Source: Alistipes sp.
GTDB taxonomy: Bacteria; Bacteroidota; Bacteroidia; Bacteroidales; Rikenellaceae
Direction: 5' to 3'
DNA: 47,477 bases
NCBI GenBank assembly: GCA_017399485.1
Contig: JAFQCA010000010.1
Location: forward strand, 1 to 47,477
Within the stretch, counting starts at the first letter, position 1. Each line of letters begins with the position of its first letter. A program made the translations under genes and the position numbers. Positions 24,728 through 32,527 of this stretch are shown one piece after another. The notes under the pieces were generated by a model that searched no databases, was not told where the DNA came from, and saw nothing but the letters and a program-made list of their open reading frames with translations.

Positions 24728-25939
24728 ATGAAGAAATTATTTTATACTTTGAGTTTGACGGCGTGCATATCACTATGGTTGTGCGCAATATCTTGTACAA
24801 AACAAGTACACAACGAAAAGAGCCCAGAGTATTATGTGGCGGCATTCATCTGGCCATCGTGCCACAACGACTCACTTGCACAAGTACATTTATGGGGCGA
24901 CGGCGAAGGAGAATGGGAGGTCATAAAGAAAGGTACGCCCCGCTATGATGGTCACTATCAACCCAAACAGCCTCTTTGGGGTTATGAACACGACGATGAC
25001 CCGAAGGTTGTAGAGCGTTGGATTGACACGGCGTTGGCACACGGTGTAAACACCTTTATTTACGATTGGTATTGGTATATGGATTACCCCTATCTTGAAG
25101 GTGCGCTCAACGATGGATTCCTAAAGGCCAAGAACAATGAGAAGATGAACTTCTATATTATGTGGGCCAATCACAATGTACAAAAGAATTATTGGAATTG
25201 TCACCGTTATGGCGACGATAACTCACTACTGTTCGATGCAACGGTTAATTGGGACCAATTCAAGACAATCGTAGATAGAGTAATTAACCAATACTTCAAG
25301 CGACCTAACTATGTAAAGATAGATGGTTGTCCTGTATTCTCAATATTCGATATGGGACGTTTCTTGGAGAGTTTTGGCTCGATGGAGGAGGCAGCAAAGG
25401 CCGTACAATACTTTCGTGATGAGGTTGTAAAGGCGGGCTTCAAGGGCCTACATATTCAAGAGAGTGCCGGAGGTGGCGGATTCCTATCGGAAGAGCGAGC
25501 AGCCTACACACGCGAATACATTGAAAAACTCGGTGTAAACAGCATCGCGTTCTACAATATGGGAGGCTGGGATAAAGATTATCTCACTTACGGTAAGAAC
25601 GCCATCGAAATTCGCAAACAATACGACAAGGAATTGCCAATTACCATCTTCCCGACGGTATCAATAGGTTGGGATGACACACCGCGATTCCCAGCAAAGG
25701 GAGGTGATGAAACAACTCGCTACAACGTATCGCCACAAGCCTTTGCAACATTCCTGCAAGCAGCCAAAGAGTATGCCGACAGCCACCCCGAGCAGCCGCC
25801 ATTCATTATGATTAATGCGTGGAACGAGTGGGTAGAGGGCAGTTATCTGTTGCCCGACCGCAAATACGGATTCGGTTATTTGGAGGCCGTACGCGACGTG
25901 ATTATTGACGGCAAGTACGACACAACAAAGAGCGAGTAA
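24728..25939 (+). CDS. GH99-like/WbsX-type glycosidase lipoprotein
   Basis: A 403-aa lipoprotein (signal ending AISC, Cys23). The TIM-barrel pattern is that of the WbsX/GH99-like family. It opens with YYVAAFIWPSCH, then ALAHGVNTFIYDWYWY (about 112-127), PVFSIFDMGRF, and near the end INAWNEWVEGSYLLPD with the DRKYGFGYLEAVRD closing helix. GH99 enzymes are endo-alpha-mannosidases or mannanases; WbsX-like proteins were first named as glycosyltransferases, but a signal peptide argues for a hydrolase here. It sits alone on the plus strand and is closed by a strong terminator. Confidence 0.8.
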   Translation: MKKLFYTLSLTACISLWLCAISCTKQVHNEKSPEYYVAAFIWPSCHNDSLAQVHLWGDGEGEWEVIKKGTPRYDGHYQPKQPLWGYEHDDDPKVVERWIDTALAHGVNTFIYDWYWYMDYPYLEGALNDGFLKAKNNEKMNFYIMWANHNVQKNYWNCHRYGDDNSLLFDATVNWDQFKTIVDRVINQYFKRPNYVKIDGCPVFSIFDMGRFLESFGSMEEAAKAVQYFRDEVVKAGFKGLHIQESAGGGGFLSEERAAYTREYIEKLGVNSIAFYNMGGWDKDYLTYGKNAIEIRKQYDKELPITIFPTVSIGWDDTPRFPAKGGDETTRYNVSPQAFATFLQAAKEYADSHPEQPPFIMINAWNEWVEGSYLLPDRKYGFGYLEAVRDVIIDGKYDTTKSE

Positions 25940-25958
25940 CAAACTCACATTATACCAC

Positions 25959-25991
25959 AAAAAAAAGGAGGTCATTGCTGACCTCCTTTTT
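25959..25991. terminator. Bidirectional terminator shared by the GH99-like gene and tRNA-Gln
   Basis: AGGAGGTCA (25966-25974) pairs with TGACCTCCT (25979-25987), extended by A-T pairs on both sides. Eight A at 25959-25966 give the minus-strand transcript a T8 run. Its edge touches the encoded CCA of the tRNA. Confidence 0.85.
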
Positions 25992-26064
25992 GGTTGAGCT
26001 ACCGAGATTCGAACTCAGAATAACAGAACCAAAATCTGCTGTGTTACCGTTACACCATAGCTCA
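25991..26064 (-). tRNA. tRNA-Gln (anticodon TTG)
   Basis: A 74-nt cloverleaf on the minus strand. The acceptor TGAGCTA pairs with TAGCTCA, with discriminator A and an encoded CCA. The D arm is GTG-TAACGGTAA-CAC. The anticodon stem GCAGA/TCTGT carries the loop TTTTGGT, giving anticodon TTG. The T arm CTGAG-TTCGAAT-CTCGG is intact. The gene ends directly at the shared terminator. Confidence 0.95.
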
Positions 26065-26203
26065 ATCGTTGCTCGTAAGCGGCACAAAAGTAATGCAAAA
26101 AAATCAATCGTCAAAATTTTACGACAACTTTATCTGCAAATATTTCATACGCCAACCAACTTTAGACCTACGACAAGCCCAAAGTTGATTGGCATATTAG
26201 TCG

Positions 26204-27928
26204 CTATTTAGTTATCTCATCTACGATAACCGCATATCCATCATTGCTGGGATGAAGACCATCGTTGGTGAAATATTTATCGACAATCTTACCATCTGCG
26301 CCCAGCATCTTAACGCCGGGATTGATGAAGGTATAACCACCCTGCTTGACTACAGAGCCCAGCCACAAATTCAACTCCTTAACGCGCTGCTCCTGACCTC
26401 GACGTGGCAAGATGCCGACATATACAATCTCGGCCTTAGGCTGGCGAGCCTTAACCGCAGCCAACAAAAGACGTACACCCTCAACGATATCGGCATCGCT
26501 ATCGCGGCCCAAATTGTTAGTACCTATCATCACCACGACCTTCTTGGCCTCATAGCCATCCAGTTCACCGTGATATACACGCCACAGAGCATTCTCAATG
26601 CGGTCCCAGCCACAACCCATATTTACAAACTTGGTCATCTCGTCACGCCATACCTGCTCACCATTTTGCTGACGGTGTGCACCGCCCCAATAATGAGTAA
26701 TCGAGTTTCCGATAATAACCGCTTCAGGCTGACGCTCACGTGCTTCGCTGATGATTGTACGATGACGCTCATCCCACTCATAGAGATAAGGCTCACGACG
26801 TTGCGTTACAGGCTGTGTGGTAAGGCGATTGCCTACAGGCATATGCAATATCTCACGCACCTTCTTCTCAACGGCTTTAGCCTGCTGCATCATACCCAAA
26901 TCTGTCGGGTGGGTACCATCAACTGTCATCTCTTGAGTTAGGGCAAGTTCCTCGCGGGTGAGGTAATAGAGATTCTTAACGCCATCGTCCAACAACTCCT
27001 TGTACGCACGCTTTGCAGCCATATTTACAGAATCAACGATAGTACGTTTGCTCGGATGAGCCACATCGTCGCTATAACCTGCGTGCTCGACAATCAAGAT
27101 AGGCTCATCGTGCTTGGCGCGTATCTGCTTAACTGCAGCCAGAGTACGCGGATAGACATTCTGCAACATACCCGTCATATTGGGATAGCAGTCAAGAATA
27201 AAAAGACGTGCATCGGTCTCAACAATAAAATCCAGCACCTCAGTCTCCATAGGGCCATTACCCGAGAAACCGAGATTTACAAGCGGCAAATCCAATGCTC
27301 GCTGAAGGATTGTACTCCACGCCATAGCAGGGCGCGCAGCACATCCGCCTTGCGCGATAGATGTACCATACAACATTATCGGCTTCTCCTCAGATGTAGG
27401 AGCAAAGCGGAAATAACTACCCTCATCGACTCCAATCTCGAGTGTTTTGACACCATTATACAGAGGCAGATAGACACGATATTCGTAACCTAAACCGTGT
27501 CTTGGTGTAGCGGGTAAATCGTGATAACGATATGTCACATTATCTCCAAAAATATATCTGCTTGGAGCCACATAGTCGCACACGCCCTCCTCATCAATGC
27601 GATACATATCGACACCCGACACGCCCGTAGAAGGCATATGAGGCATAGCATACGATGTGCTTAAAGTCTCATAACGCACCTCAATTTTAGGCGAATTTGT
27701 AAAGAATGTAATTGACAAACCCGCAGAATGTTTAGCCAAACCCCACACCGAATTACGGACCTTACCTTCAGCACGTTTAGGCAAGCGTATATAGCCCTTA
27801 ATCTCTGACGTAAAGGCCTGATTCTGGATTACATCATATTCGCTCTCCATCGGGTTATACCACGTTGTCTGAGCATTTGTCGCTATTACAAAGAGCGACA
27901 GCAAAAACGAGAATAAAACTCTTTTCAT
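26204..27928 (-). CDS. Secreted protein with two SGNH esterase domains
   Basis: A 574-aa protein with a signal peptide (1-20). An N-terminal beta-sandwich (about 22-180) is followed by SGNH domain 1 (about 183-365: YGTSIAQGG with Ser190, and DGTHP with Asp337 and His340). SGNH domain 2 is at about 400-574 (GNSITHYW with Ser409, GTNNLG block III at 469-474, DGLHP with Asp556 and His559). Both domains keep complete catalytic residues. SGNH enzymes remove acetyl or other acyl groups from glycans. It is the last gene of a GH127 - hotdog thioesterase - esterase operon, 7 bases after the thioesterase gene. The acyl substrate is unknown. Confidence 0.9.
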   Translation of the reverse strand: MKRVLFSFLLSLFVIATNAQTTWYNPMESEYDVIQNQAFTSEIKGYIRLPKRAEGKVRNSVWGLAKHSAGLSITFFTNSPKIEVRYETLSTSYAMPHMPSTGVSGVDMYRIDEEGVCDYVAPSRYIFGDNVTYRYHDLPATPRHGLGYEYRVYLPLYNGVKTLEIGVDEGSYFRFAPTSEEKPIMLYGTSIAQGGCAARPAMAWSTILQRALDLPLVNLGFSGNGPMETEVLDFIVETDARLFILDCYPNMTGMLQNVYPRTLAAVKQIRAKHDEPILIVEHAGYSDDVAHPSKRTIVDSVNMAAKRAYKELLDDGVKNLYYLTREELALTQEMTVDGTHPTDLGMMQQAKAVEKKVREILHMPVGNRLTTQPVTQRREPYLYEWDERHRTIISEARERQPEAVIIGNSITHYWGGAHRQQNGEQVWRDEMTKFVNMGCGWDRIENALWRVYHGELDGYEAKKVVVMIGTNNLGRDSDADIVEGVRLLLAAVKARQPKAEIVYVGILPRRGQEQRVKELNLWLGSVVKQGGYTFINPGVKMLGADGKIVDKYFTNDGLHPSNDGYAVIVDEITK

Positions 27929-27935
27929 ATTATCG

Positions 27936-28310
27936 TTATTTTAATTTGCTTAAGAAACGTTCTCTATCAACAATAAACCTTGTATGAACGCCCTCGCCTA
28001 TAACACCTGCATCATCCCACGCCTTAAGCGAGAACTTCAGACGGCGGCCATCAACCTCCTCCAAACAAGCCGAAGCAACAACATTTGCACCTATGGCCGA
28101 TGCCTTAAGGTGCGAGGTCGAAATCTCCACACCGACAGTTGTAGAGCCTTCGGGCAGATGGTCGGCCACAGCCTTCATAGCAGCATTCTCCATAAGTGCC
28201 ACCATAGCAGGCGTGGCAAGTACATCCATATCACCAGAGCCGAGAGCAGAGGCGGTATTGCACTCCGACACAATCAAGCGACTCTCATATTTTAATCCTA
28301 CTTCCAACAT
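27936..28310 (-). CDS. FlK-like hotdog thioesterase
   Basis: A 124-aa cytoplasmic hotdog protein resembling the fluoroacetyl-CoA-thioesterase-like group. The conserved segments are LATPAMVALMENAAMKAV (about 31-48), the TTVGVEISTSHLKAS strand (about 57-71) and a C-terminal AWDDAGVIGEGVHTRFIV strand. It hydrolyses an acyl-CoA, probably short-chain, but the specificity is not readable. It is packed 2 bases behind the GH127 stop and 7 bases before the SGNH gene. This gives the same order as the 2.1-7.1 kb operon, whose thioesterase belongs to a different hotdog group. Confidence 0.85.
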   Translation of the reverse strand: MLEVGLKYESRLIVSECNTASALGSGDMDVLATPAMVALMENAAMKAVADHLPEGSTTVGVEISTSHLKASAIGANVVASACLEEVDGRRLKFSLKAWDDAGVIGEGVHTRFIVDRERFLSKLK

Positions 28311-28312
28311 AA

Positions 28313-30823
28313 CTATTCCACTAAAAGTTCCAAAATACCGATAGAGGACTCCGCCTTGGGCATCATATTGATACGCAGAGCCTCAGCCTCGATAGGCGCT
28401 GCAGGGTGTACCATATTGAATTGGTCCAACTCAACGCCAAACCTATCGGTTACATAAGGCTTGAACTCGTGCCACTCGCCATCGACAAAATAGTCGATAT
28501 TCCACTCAACGGGGCGCTGAACGCCACCCTTATCGTCGTACCAATATACCGATACGCTCTCGACAGGTTGTTTCTTCTTGAGTTTTACCTCGACACTTTG
28601 CTTTTTACCAACCTGCGGCCACGCTGTCCAACGAGGGATGGTTTTGTCAAAAGAGTTTGTCGGCTGCTTACCATCAACGGGAGCAAGTTCATCATCATTC
28701 TGGTATGTATATGTCGCCTTAATGCTTGCGATATTACCTACGGGGAACACCATAGATTCGCGTACCGTAGCGGCATCACGCGCAAACCACACATTCATAG
28801 CCTCATTATCGCCGCGATTATTCCACGCATAATAAGGTACAAGAGTAAGCGAAGATTTAGTCTCCTGCTCGGCAAAGGCCGCCTCGGCTGGCATTGAGAT
28901 GGTATAGATGCCATTCATTATACCCTCAGAGAATTTTCCGACAGAGGCTTGAGGCTTGGCATTTGAGATAAAATAGGTTGATACCTGCTGCTCATTATCC
29001 TCCTCTTCGGCACAATATACCAACGGACCACGTGTTACGCAGAGACGATTGCTATCGGCCTTGACACGCTCATCGGCTACACTGAATCGCACATCCATAG
29101 GCAAATTCAACTCAACTACATCGCCCGACTTCCACGCACGAGATATCGGAACAAAGCCATCCACAACTTCGCTCTTGACACGTCGGCCATTCACGCGAAG
29201 TGAATATTTCGAAGTCACGCCATCAGCATAAGAATACAACTCACCCGGCACAAACTTATCGTTCAACCACGACGGGATACGCAACCACAGAGTAAACTCC
29301 TCACCATCGACGGCAGGCTCGACAGAGATATTAACCTCACCCTCAAACGGATATTCGGTCTGCTGCTGTAACTTAACCGCTCCAGCCTTCAAAGGAACTT
29401 CAACGCTACTGCCTACATATAGAGAGCAGAAAATATCGTCATCGGTATGCGAATAAATCATTCCTGAAACCTGTGGTATCAAACGAGCCAAGTTCGATGG
29501 GCAACAAGCCGTAGTGAACCACGGCGAGCGACCTGCACGTCCGTGATTAAATGTCTTGCGACCATCAGCCTCCAGAGGATTGACATAGAAGAACCGGTTA
29601 CCCTCAAGATTTACACCAGCCAGAACATTATTATAGAGCGATACCTCGGCAACATCGACATACTTGGCATCACCCGACATAAGATACATACGATAGTTGA
29701 ACAAAACGTTACCGACTGCCGAACAAGTCTCGTTATATGTGTCTTTATTGGGCAGGACATATTCAGGACCAAAACCCTCGATACCCGGAACGGCACCCAA
29801 ACCGCCCGTAATATGCATCTTCTTATCAACTATATCGTGCCAAATGGCATCCAATGCTGGCAAGAGTGTAGTATCCCCCATTGTAGCAACGATATCGGCC
29901 ATACCAGAATAAAGATATGTAGCACGTACAGCGTGGCCGATAGCGGTGCGCTGCTCGCGGACGGGGTGATGCTGTTGGGCATAGTCATAACTCATTACGC
30001 CTTCGCCATTAGGATTGTAGGTTACACCACGAATATCGATAAACTTCTTGGCCATATCGAGATAGAGTTTCTCGCCCGTTGTTTGATACATCTTGACCAA
30101 TGCCAACTCTATCTCCTCGTGACCCGGAGCCTGCATAATAGGCTTGCCGCCATTATAATTGGGGTCGCCTTCGAAAAATACTTTATTAATATGCTTAGCA
30201 TTCTTCTCGGCTACATCCAGCCACTTGCGTTTGCCCGTAGCACGATAATATGCAATAGCGGCCTCATACATATGGCCCATATTATAGAGTTCGTGGCTAT
30301 GCACAACATACGAATAAGGTGTTTTACCTGCGTAGTTATGGGGATTACGCAGATGTTCAGGCAAGATATGGTGCTCATAGAGATAGCCATCAGGGGCCTG
30401 AGCCGCAGCAATGACGTCGATTATCTCATCCATCTGTTTCTCCAACTCAGCGTCCTTCTCCAATGTTAACAGGCAGGCTGCGCCCTCCATAACCTTAAAC
30501 AAGTCAGAGGCTACATAGTATGGCCCCGTAAATTGTTCCGTCACCTTTTCGCCACGCAAATAGGCTCCCACACGGCGTAAGTTCTCAACCGCAGACTCAG
30601 TCTTCTCCAAAGAGAAAGGCACAAGAGTCTTCTTTTGAATCTGCAAACGCGGTAACCAGAAGTTGTCGTTAAGCGTCACCTTATTAAACGGAATCTGAGT
30701 CAGAGACTCATCAACTTTCTGAGCAGATACATCCTCGCCACTGCACGCAACCGACGATAGACCCGCCAAAGCACAAACAAGTGCAAGACCAATAAACCGA
30801 GAATTAAAATTCATATAAAACAT
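28313..30823 (-). CDS. GH127 beta-L-arabinofuranosidase (DUF1680) lipoprotein
   Basis: An 836-aa lipoprotein (signal ending SSVAC, Cys27). The GH127 alpha/alpha-barrel and flanking beta domains are clear. Catalytic and zinc-binding residues are present as Glu365 and Cys367 (YNETCSAVG) and the Cys440-Cys441 pair (TACCPSN). GH127 enzymes remove beta-L-arabinofuranose from plant glycoproteins and pectic side chains by a cysteine nucleophile. An in-frame ATG 9 bases downstream is an equally good start. It is the first gene of the GH127 - thioesterase - SGNH operon. The linkage is inferred from the family. Confidence 0.9.
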   Translation of the reverse strand: MFYMNFNSRFIGLALVCALAGLSSVACSGEDVSAQKVDESLTQIPFNKVTLNDNFWLPRLQIQKKTLVPFSLEKTESAVENLRRVGAYLRGEKVTEQFTGPYYVASDLFKVMEGAACLLTLEKDAELEKQMDEIIDVIAAAQAPDGYLYEHHILPEHLRNPHNYAGKTPYSYVVHSHELYNMGHMYEAAIAYYRATGKRKWLDVAEKNAKHINKVFFEGDPNYNGGKPIMQAPGHEEIELALVKMYQTTGEKLYLDMAKKFIDIRGVTYNPNGEGVMSYDYAQQHHPVREQRTAIGHAVRATYLYSGMADIVATMGDTTLLPALDAIWHDIVDKKMHITGGLGAVPGIEGFGPEYVLPNKDTYNETCSAVGNVLFNYRMYLMSGDAKYVDVAEVSLYNNVLAGVNLEGNRFFYVNPLEADGRKTFNHGRAGRSPWFTTACCPSNLARLIPQVSGMIYSHTDDDIFCSLYVGSSVEVPLKAGAVKLQQQTEYPFEGEVNISVEPAVDGEEFTLWLRIPSWLNDKFVPGELYSYADGVTSKYSLRVNGRRVKSEVVDGFVPISRAWKSGDVVELNLPMDVRFSVADERVKADSNRLCVTRGPLVYCAEEEDNEQQVSTYFISNAKPQASVGKFSEGIMNGIYTISMPAEAAFAEQETKSSLTLVPYYAWNNRGDNEAMNVWFARDAATVRESMVFPVGNIASIKATYTYQNDDELAPVDGKQPTNSFDKTIPRWTAWPQVGKKQSVEVKLKKKQPVESVSVYWYDDKGGVQRPVEWNIDYFVDGEWHEFKPYVTDRFGVELDQFNMVHPAAPIEAEALRINMMPKAESSIGILELLVE

Positions 30824-30955
30824 AGGAAATAGTATTTGTTATTTTGCTACAAATATACAGATTTTAGTCTAAAAATTCATATTAGGCTTAATAAAAGTGC
30901 AGACGACAACAACACAAAAATCGATATAGTGATATAGAAATAAAATATTTCTTCG

Positions 30956-30963
30956 TATCTTTG
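30956..30963 (+). promoter_or_regulatory. Likely -7 box upstream of the glycerophosphodiesterase gene
   Basis: TATCTTTG is a perfect -7 match, but no TTTG lies 19-21 bases upstream. The start codon is about 155 bases away, which leaves a long AT-rich leader. The rest of the divergent spacer (30824-31116) also has a minus-strand TATATTTG (30850-30857) that could serve the GH127 operon. Confidence 0.4.
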
Positions 30964-31116
30964 ACCAAAGTAAATTTTATTTGCAAAATTTATCGTTATA
31001 GATTATCGGCCTTTAAGTTAAAGCAAAACTTTAATCGCGCGGAGGCATATTATTGTAATTCAATCAAATTGGCGCAATTGGCTAACGAGTTAGATTAAAT
31101 AATAAAAAACATTGAT

Positions 31117-31911
31117 ATGAAAAAACTTTCTCTTTTATTGATGGCTGCCGTATGTAGCCTGAATCTGATGGCACAAGAGGCTCAATTTCACGACAACAAG
31201 GTCATTTCGCATCGTGGCGCGTGGAAGAATACAGGACACCCGCAAAATTCACTCGCTTCGTTCCGCGCTGCAGCCGAGATGGGTTGTCACGGCTCGGAAT
31301 GTGACGTGCATCTAACTCTGGACGATTCGCTGGTGGTTTATCACGATTTGAGCCACGCAGGAATGCTTATCGAAAAGACAAACTATGCTGATTTGATTAA
31401 AGTGCCTCTTAAAAACAGCGAAAAGATTCCGACTCTGCACGAATATATTATTCGTGCAAAGCAATACCCAAAAACAAAACTGATAATTGATGTCAAAACC
31501 CCAAAAGAGGCTGCACGTGCTACACGCATCGCATTGGCAGCAGCGAAGGTTGTGAAGGATATGAACTTCGAAAAGAGCGTAGAGTATCTTCTCGGTTATC
31601 TGCCTGCCGTAGATGAATTGCGTACTGTGACAGAGTGTCCTGTGGCTTATTTGGGCCGCTATAAAAACGAGTTACCAGAGATGCACCCCGACACCATTCT
31701 GCGTCGCAAAATCAAGTTCCTCGATTATCAAGGATTGCACTATCTTGCACACCCCGAATGGGTAGAGGTATTCCAGCGCAACGGCATCCACCTAAACGCT
31801 TGGATTATCGACAAAGAGGAGGAGATGGATTGGTTTTTGCAGCACAACTTTGACTATATAACAACCGACAATCCTGAAAGATTATTGGAAAAGACCACAA
31901 AGAAAAAGTAA
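31117..31911 (+). CDS. Glycerophosphodiester phosphodiesterase, exported
   Basis: A 264-aa protein with a signal peptide (1-20, ending LMAQ). The GDPD barrel is marked by SHRGAWKNTG (His32-Arg33), ECD (Glu61 and Asp63), YHD (His76) and the C-terminal WIIDKEEEMDWFL and YITTDNPE motifs. The usual PENT motif reads PQNS, a variant I recall from Bacteroidales homologues. It cleaves glycerophosphodiesters to glycerol-3-phosphate and an alcohol in the periplasm. A small lipoprotein gene follows after 17 bases and is probably co-transcribed. Confidence 0.9.
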   Translation: MKKLSLLLMAAVCSLNLMAQEAQFHDNKVISHRGAWKNTGHPQNSLASFRAAAEMGCHGSECDVHLTLDDSLVVYHDLSHAGMLIEKTNYADLIKVPLKNSEKIPTLHEYIIRAKQYPKTKLIIDVKTPKEAARATRIALAAAKVVKDMNFEKSVEYLLGYLPAVDELRTVTECPVAYLGRYKNELPEMHPDTILRRKIKFLDYQGLHYLAHPEWVEVFQRNGIHLNAWIIDKEEEMDWFLQHNFDYITTDNPERLLEKTTKKK

Positions 31912-31928
31912 TTTTTACAGAAAAAAAA

Positions 31929-32393
31929 ATGAAACCAACTATATTAAAATTACTATGCGTTGTAGGCATACTGTTTTTGACAGGTTGCAACTCTGCTGAC
32001 GAGGATTTTTACGAGAATCCTAAATACATATACGAATTTGCAAACGCAAGCGGATGCGATATAACTATCTGTATGACTGACAAGTGTGGCAATCTGCCAA
32101 ATGTCTTTACGATTAAAAACGGGAAATCGTATAAATGGGTGAACAACACTCCCAAATATTATTATAGTTGGTTTCCGTTTGATGCGGGAGGCAACCCCAT
32201 ACTTATCGAATATGGAAAAGAAGCAACCGTTGATGCAACGCTGTTGCCAATCAACCGACAGTTGATGAAGGAGAGTAATTGGACGCAGAAGAAAGATGCA
32301 GACAGCGGAGAAAATATCTATATATCGACATATACATTTACGACAGAGGATTACAGTTGGGCAATAGATAATAATGTAGGCCAAGAAGAGTAA
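31929..32393 (+). CDS. Small lipoprotein of unknown function (154 aa)
   Basis: A 154-aa protein with a classical lipobox (LTGC, Cys20). The mature part has beta-rich segments such as IYEFANASGCDITICMT and YYYSWFPFDAGGNP and no enzyme motif I recognise. It follows the glycerophosphodiesterase gene by 17 bases and is closed by a 16-bp hairpin terminator. Its role is unknown; the position suggests membrane-linked function beside that enzyme. Confidence 0.75.
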   Translation: MKPTILKLLCVVGILFLTGCNSADEDFYENPKYIYEFANASGCDITICMTDKCGNLPNVFTIKNGKSYKWVNNTPKYYYSWFPFDAGGNPILIEYGKEATVDATLLPINRQLMKESNWTQKKDADSGENIYISTYTFTTEDYSWAIDNNVGQEE

Positions 32394-32456
32394 TGTTTGT
32401 TAATATTTTCATTAAACGAGTTTATCTAACAAGGCAATCCAGAAAAAGCAAGTAAC

Positions 32457-32493
32457 ACATAGGGCGAGAAACGTAATGTTTCTCGCCCTATGT
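32457..32493. terminator. Strong hairpin between convergent genes
   Basis: ACATAGGGCGAGAAAC (32457-32472) pairs perfectly with GTTTCTCGCCCTATGT (32478-32493) over 16 bp with a 5-base loop. It lies between the small lipoprotein gene and the convergent glycosidase gene. Confidence 0.75.
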
Positions 32494-32527
32494 TGTTGTG
32501 GAATTACAACGTGGAAAGCATATCCGA

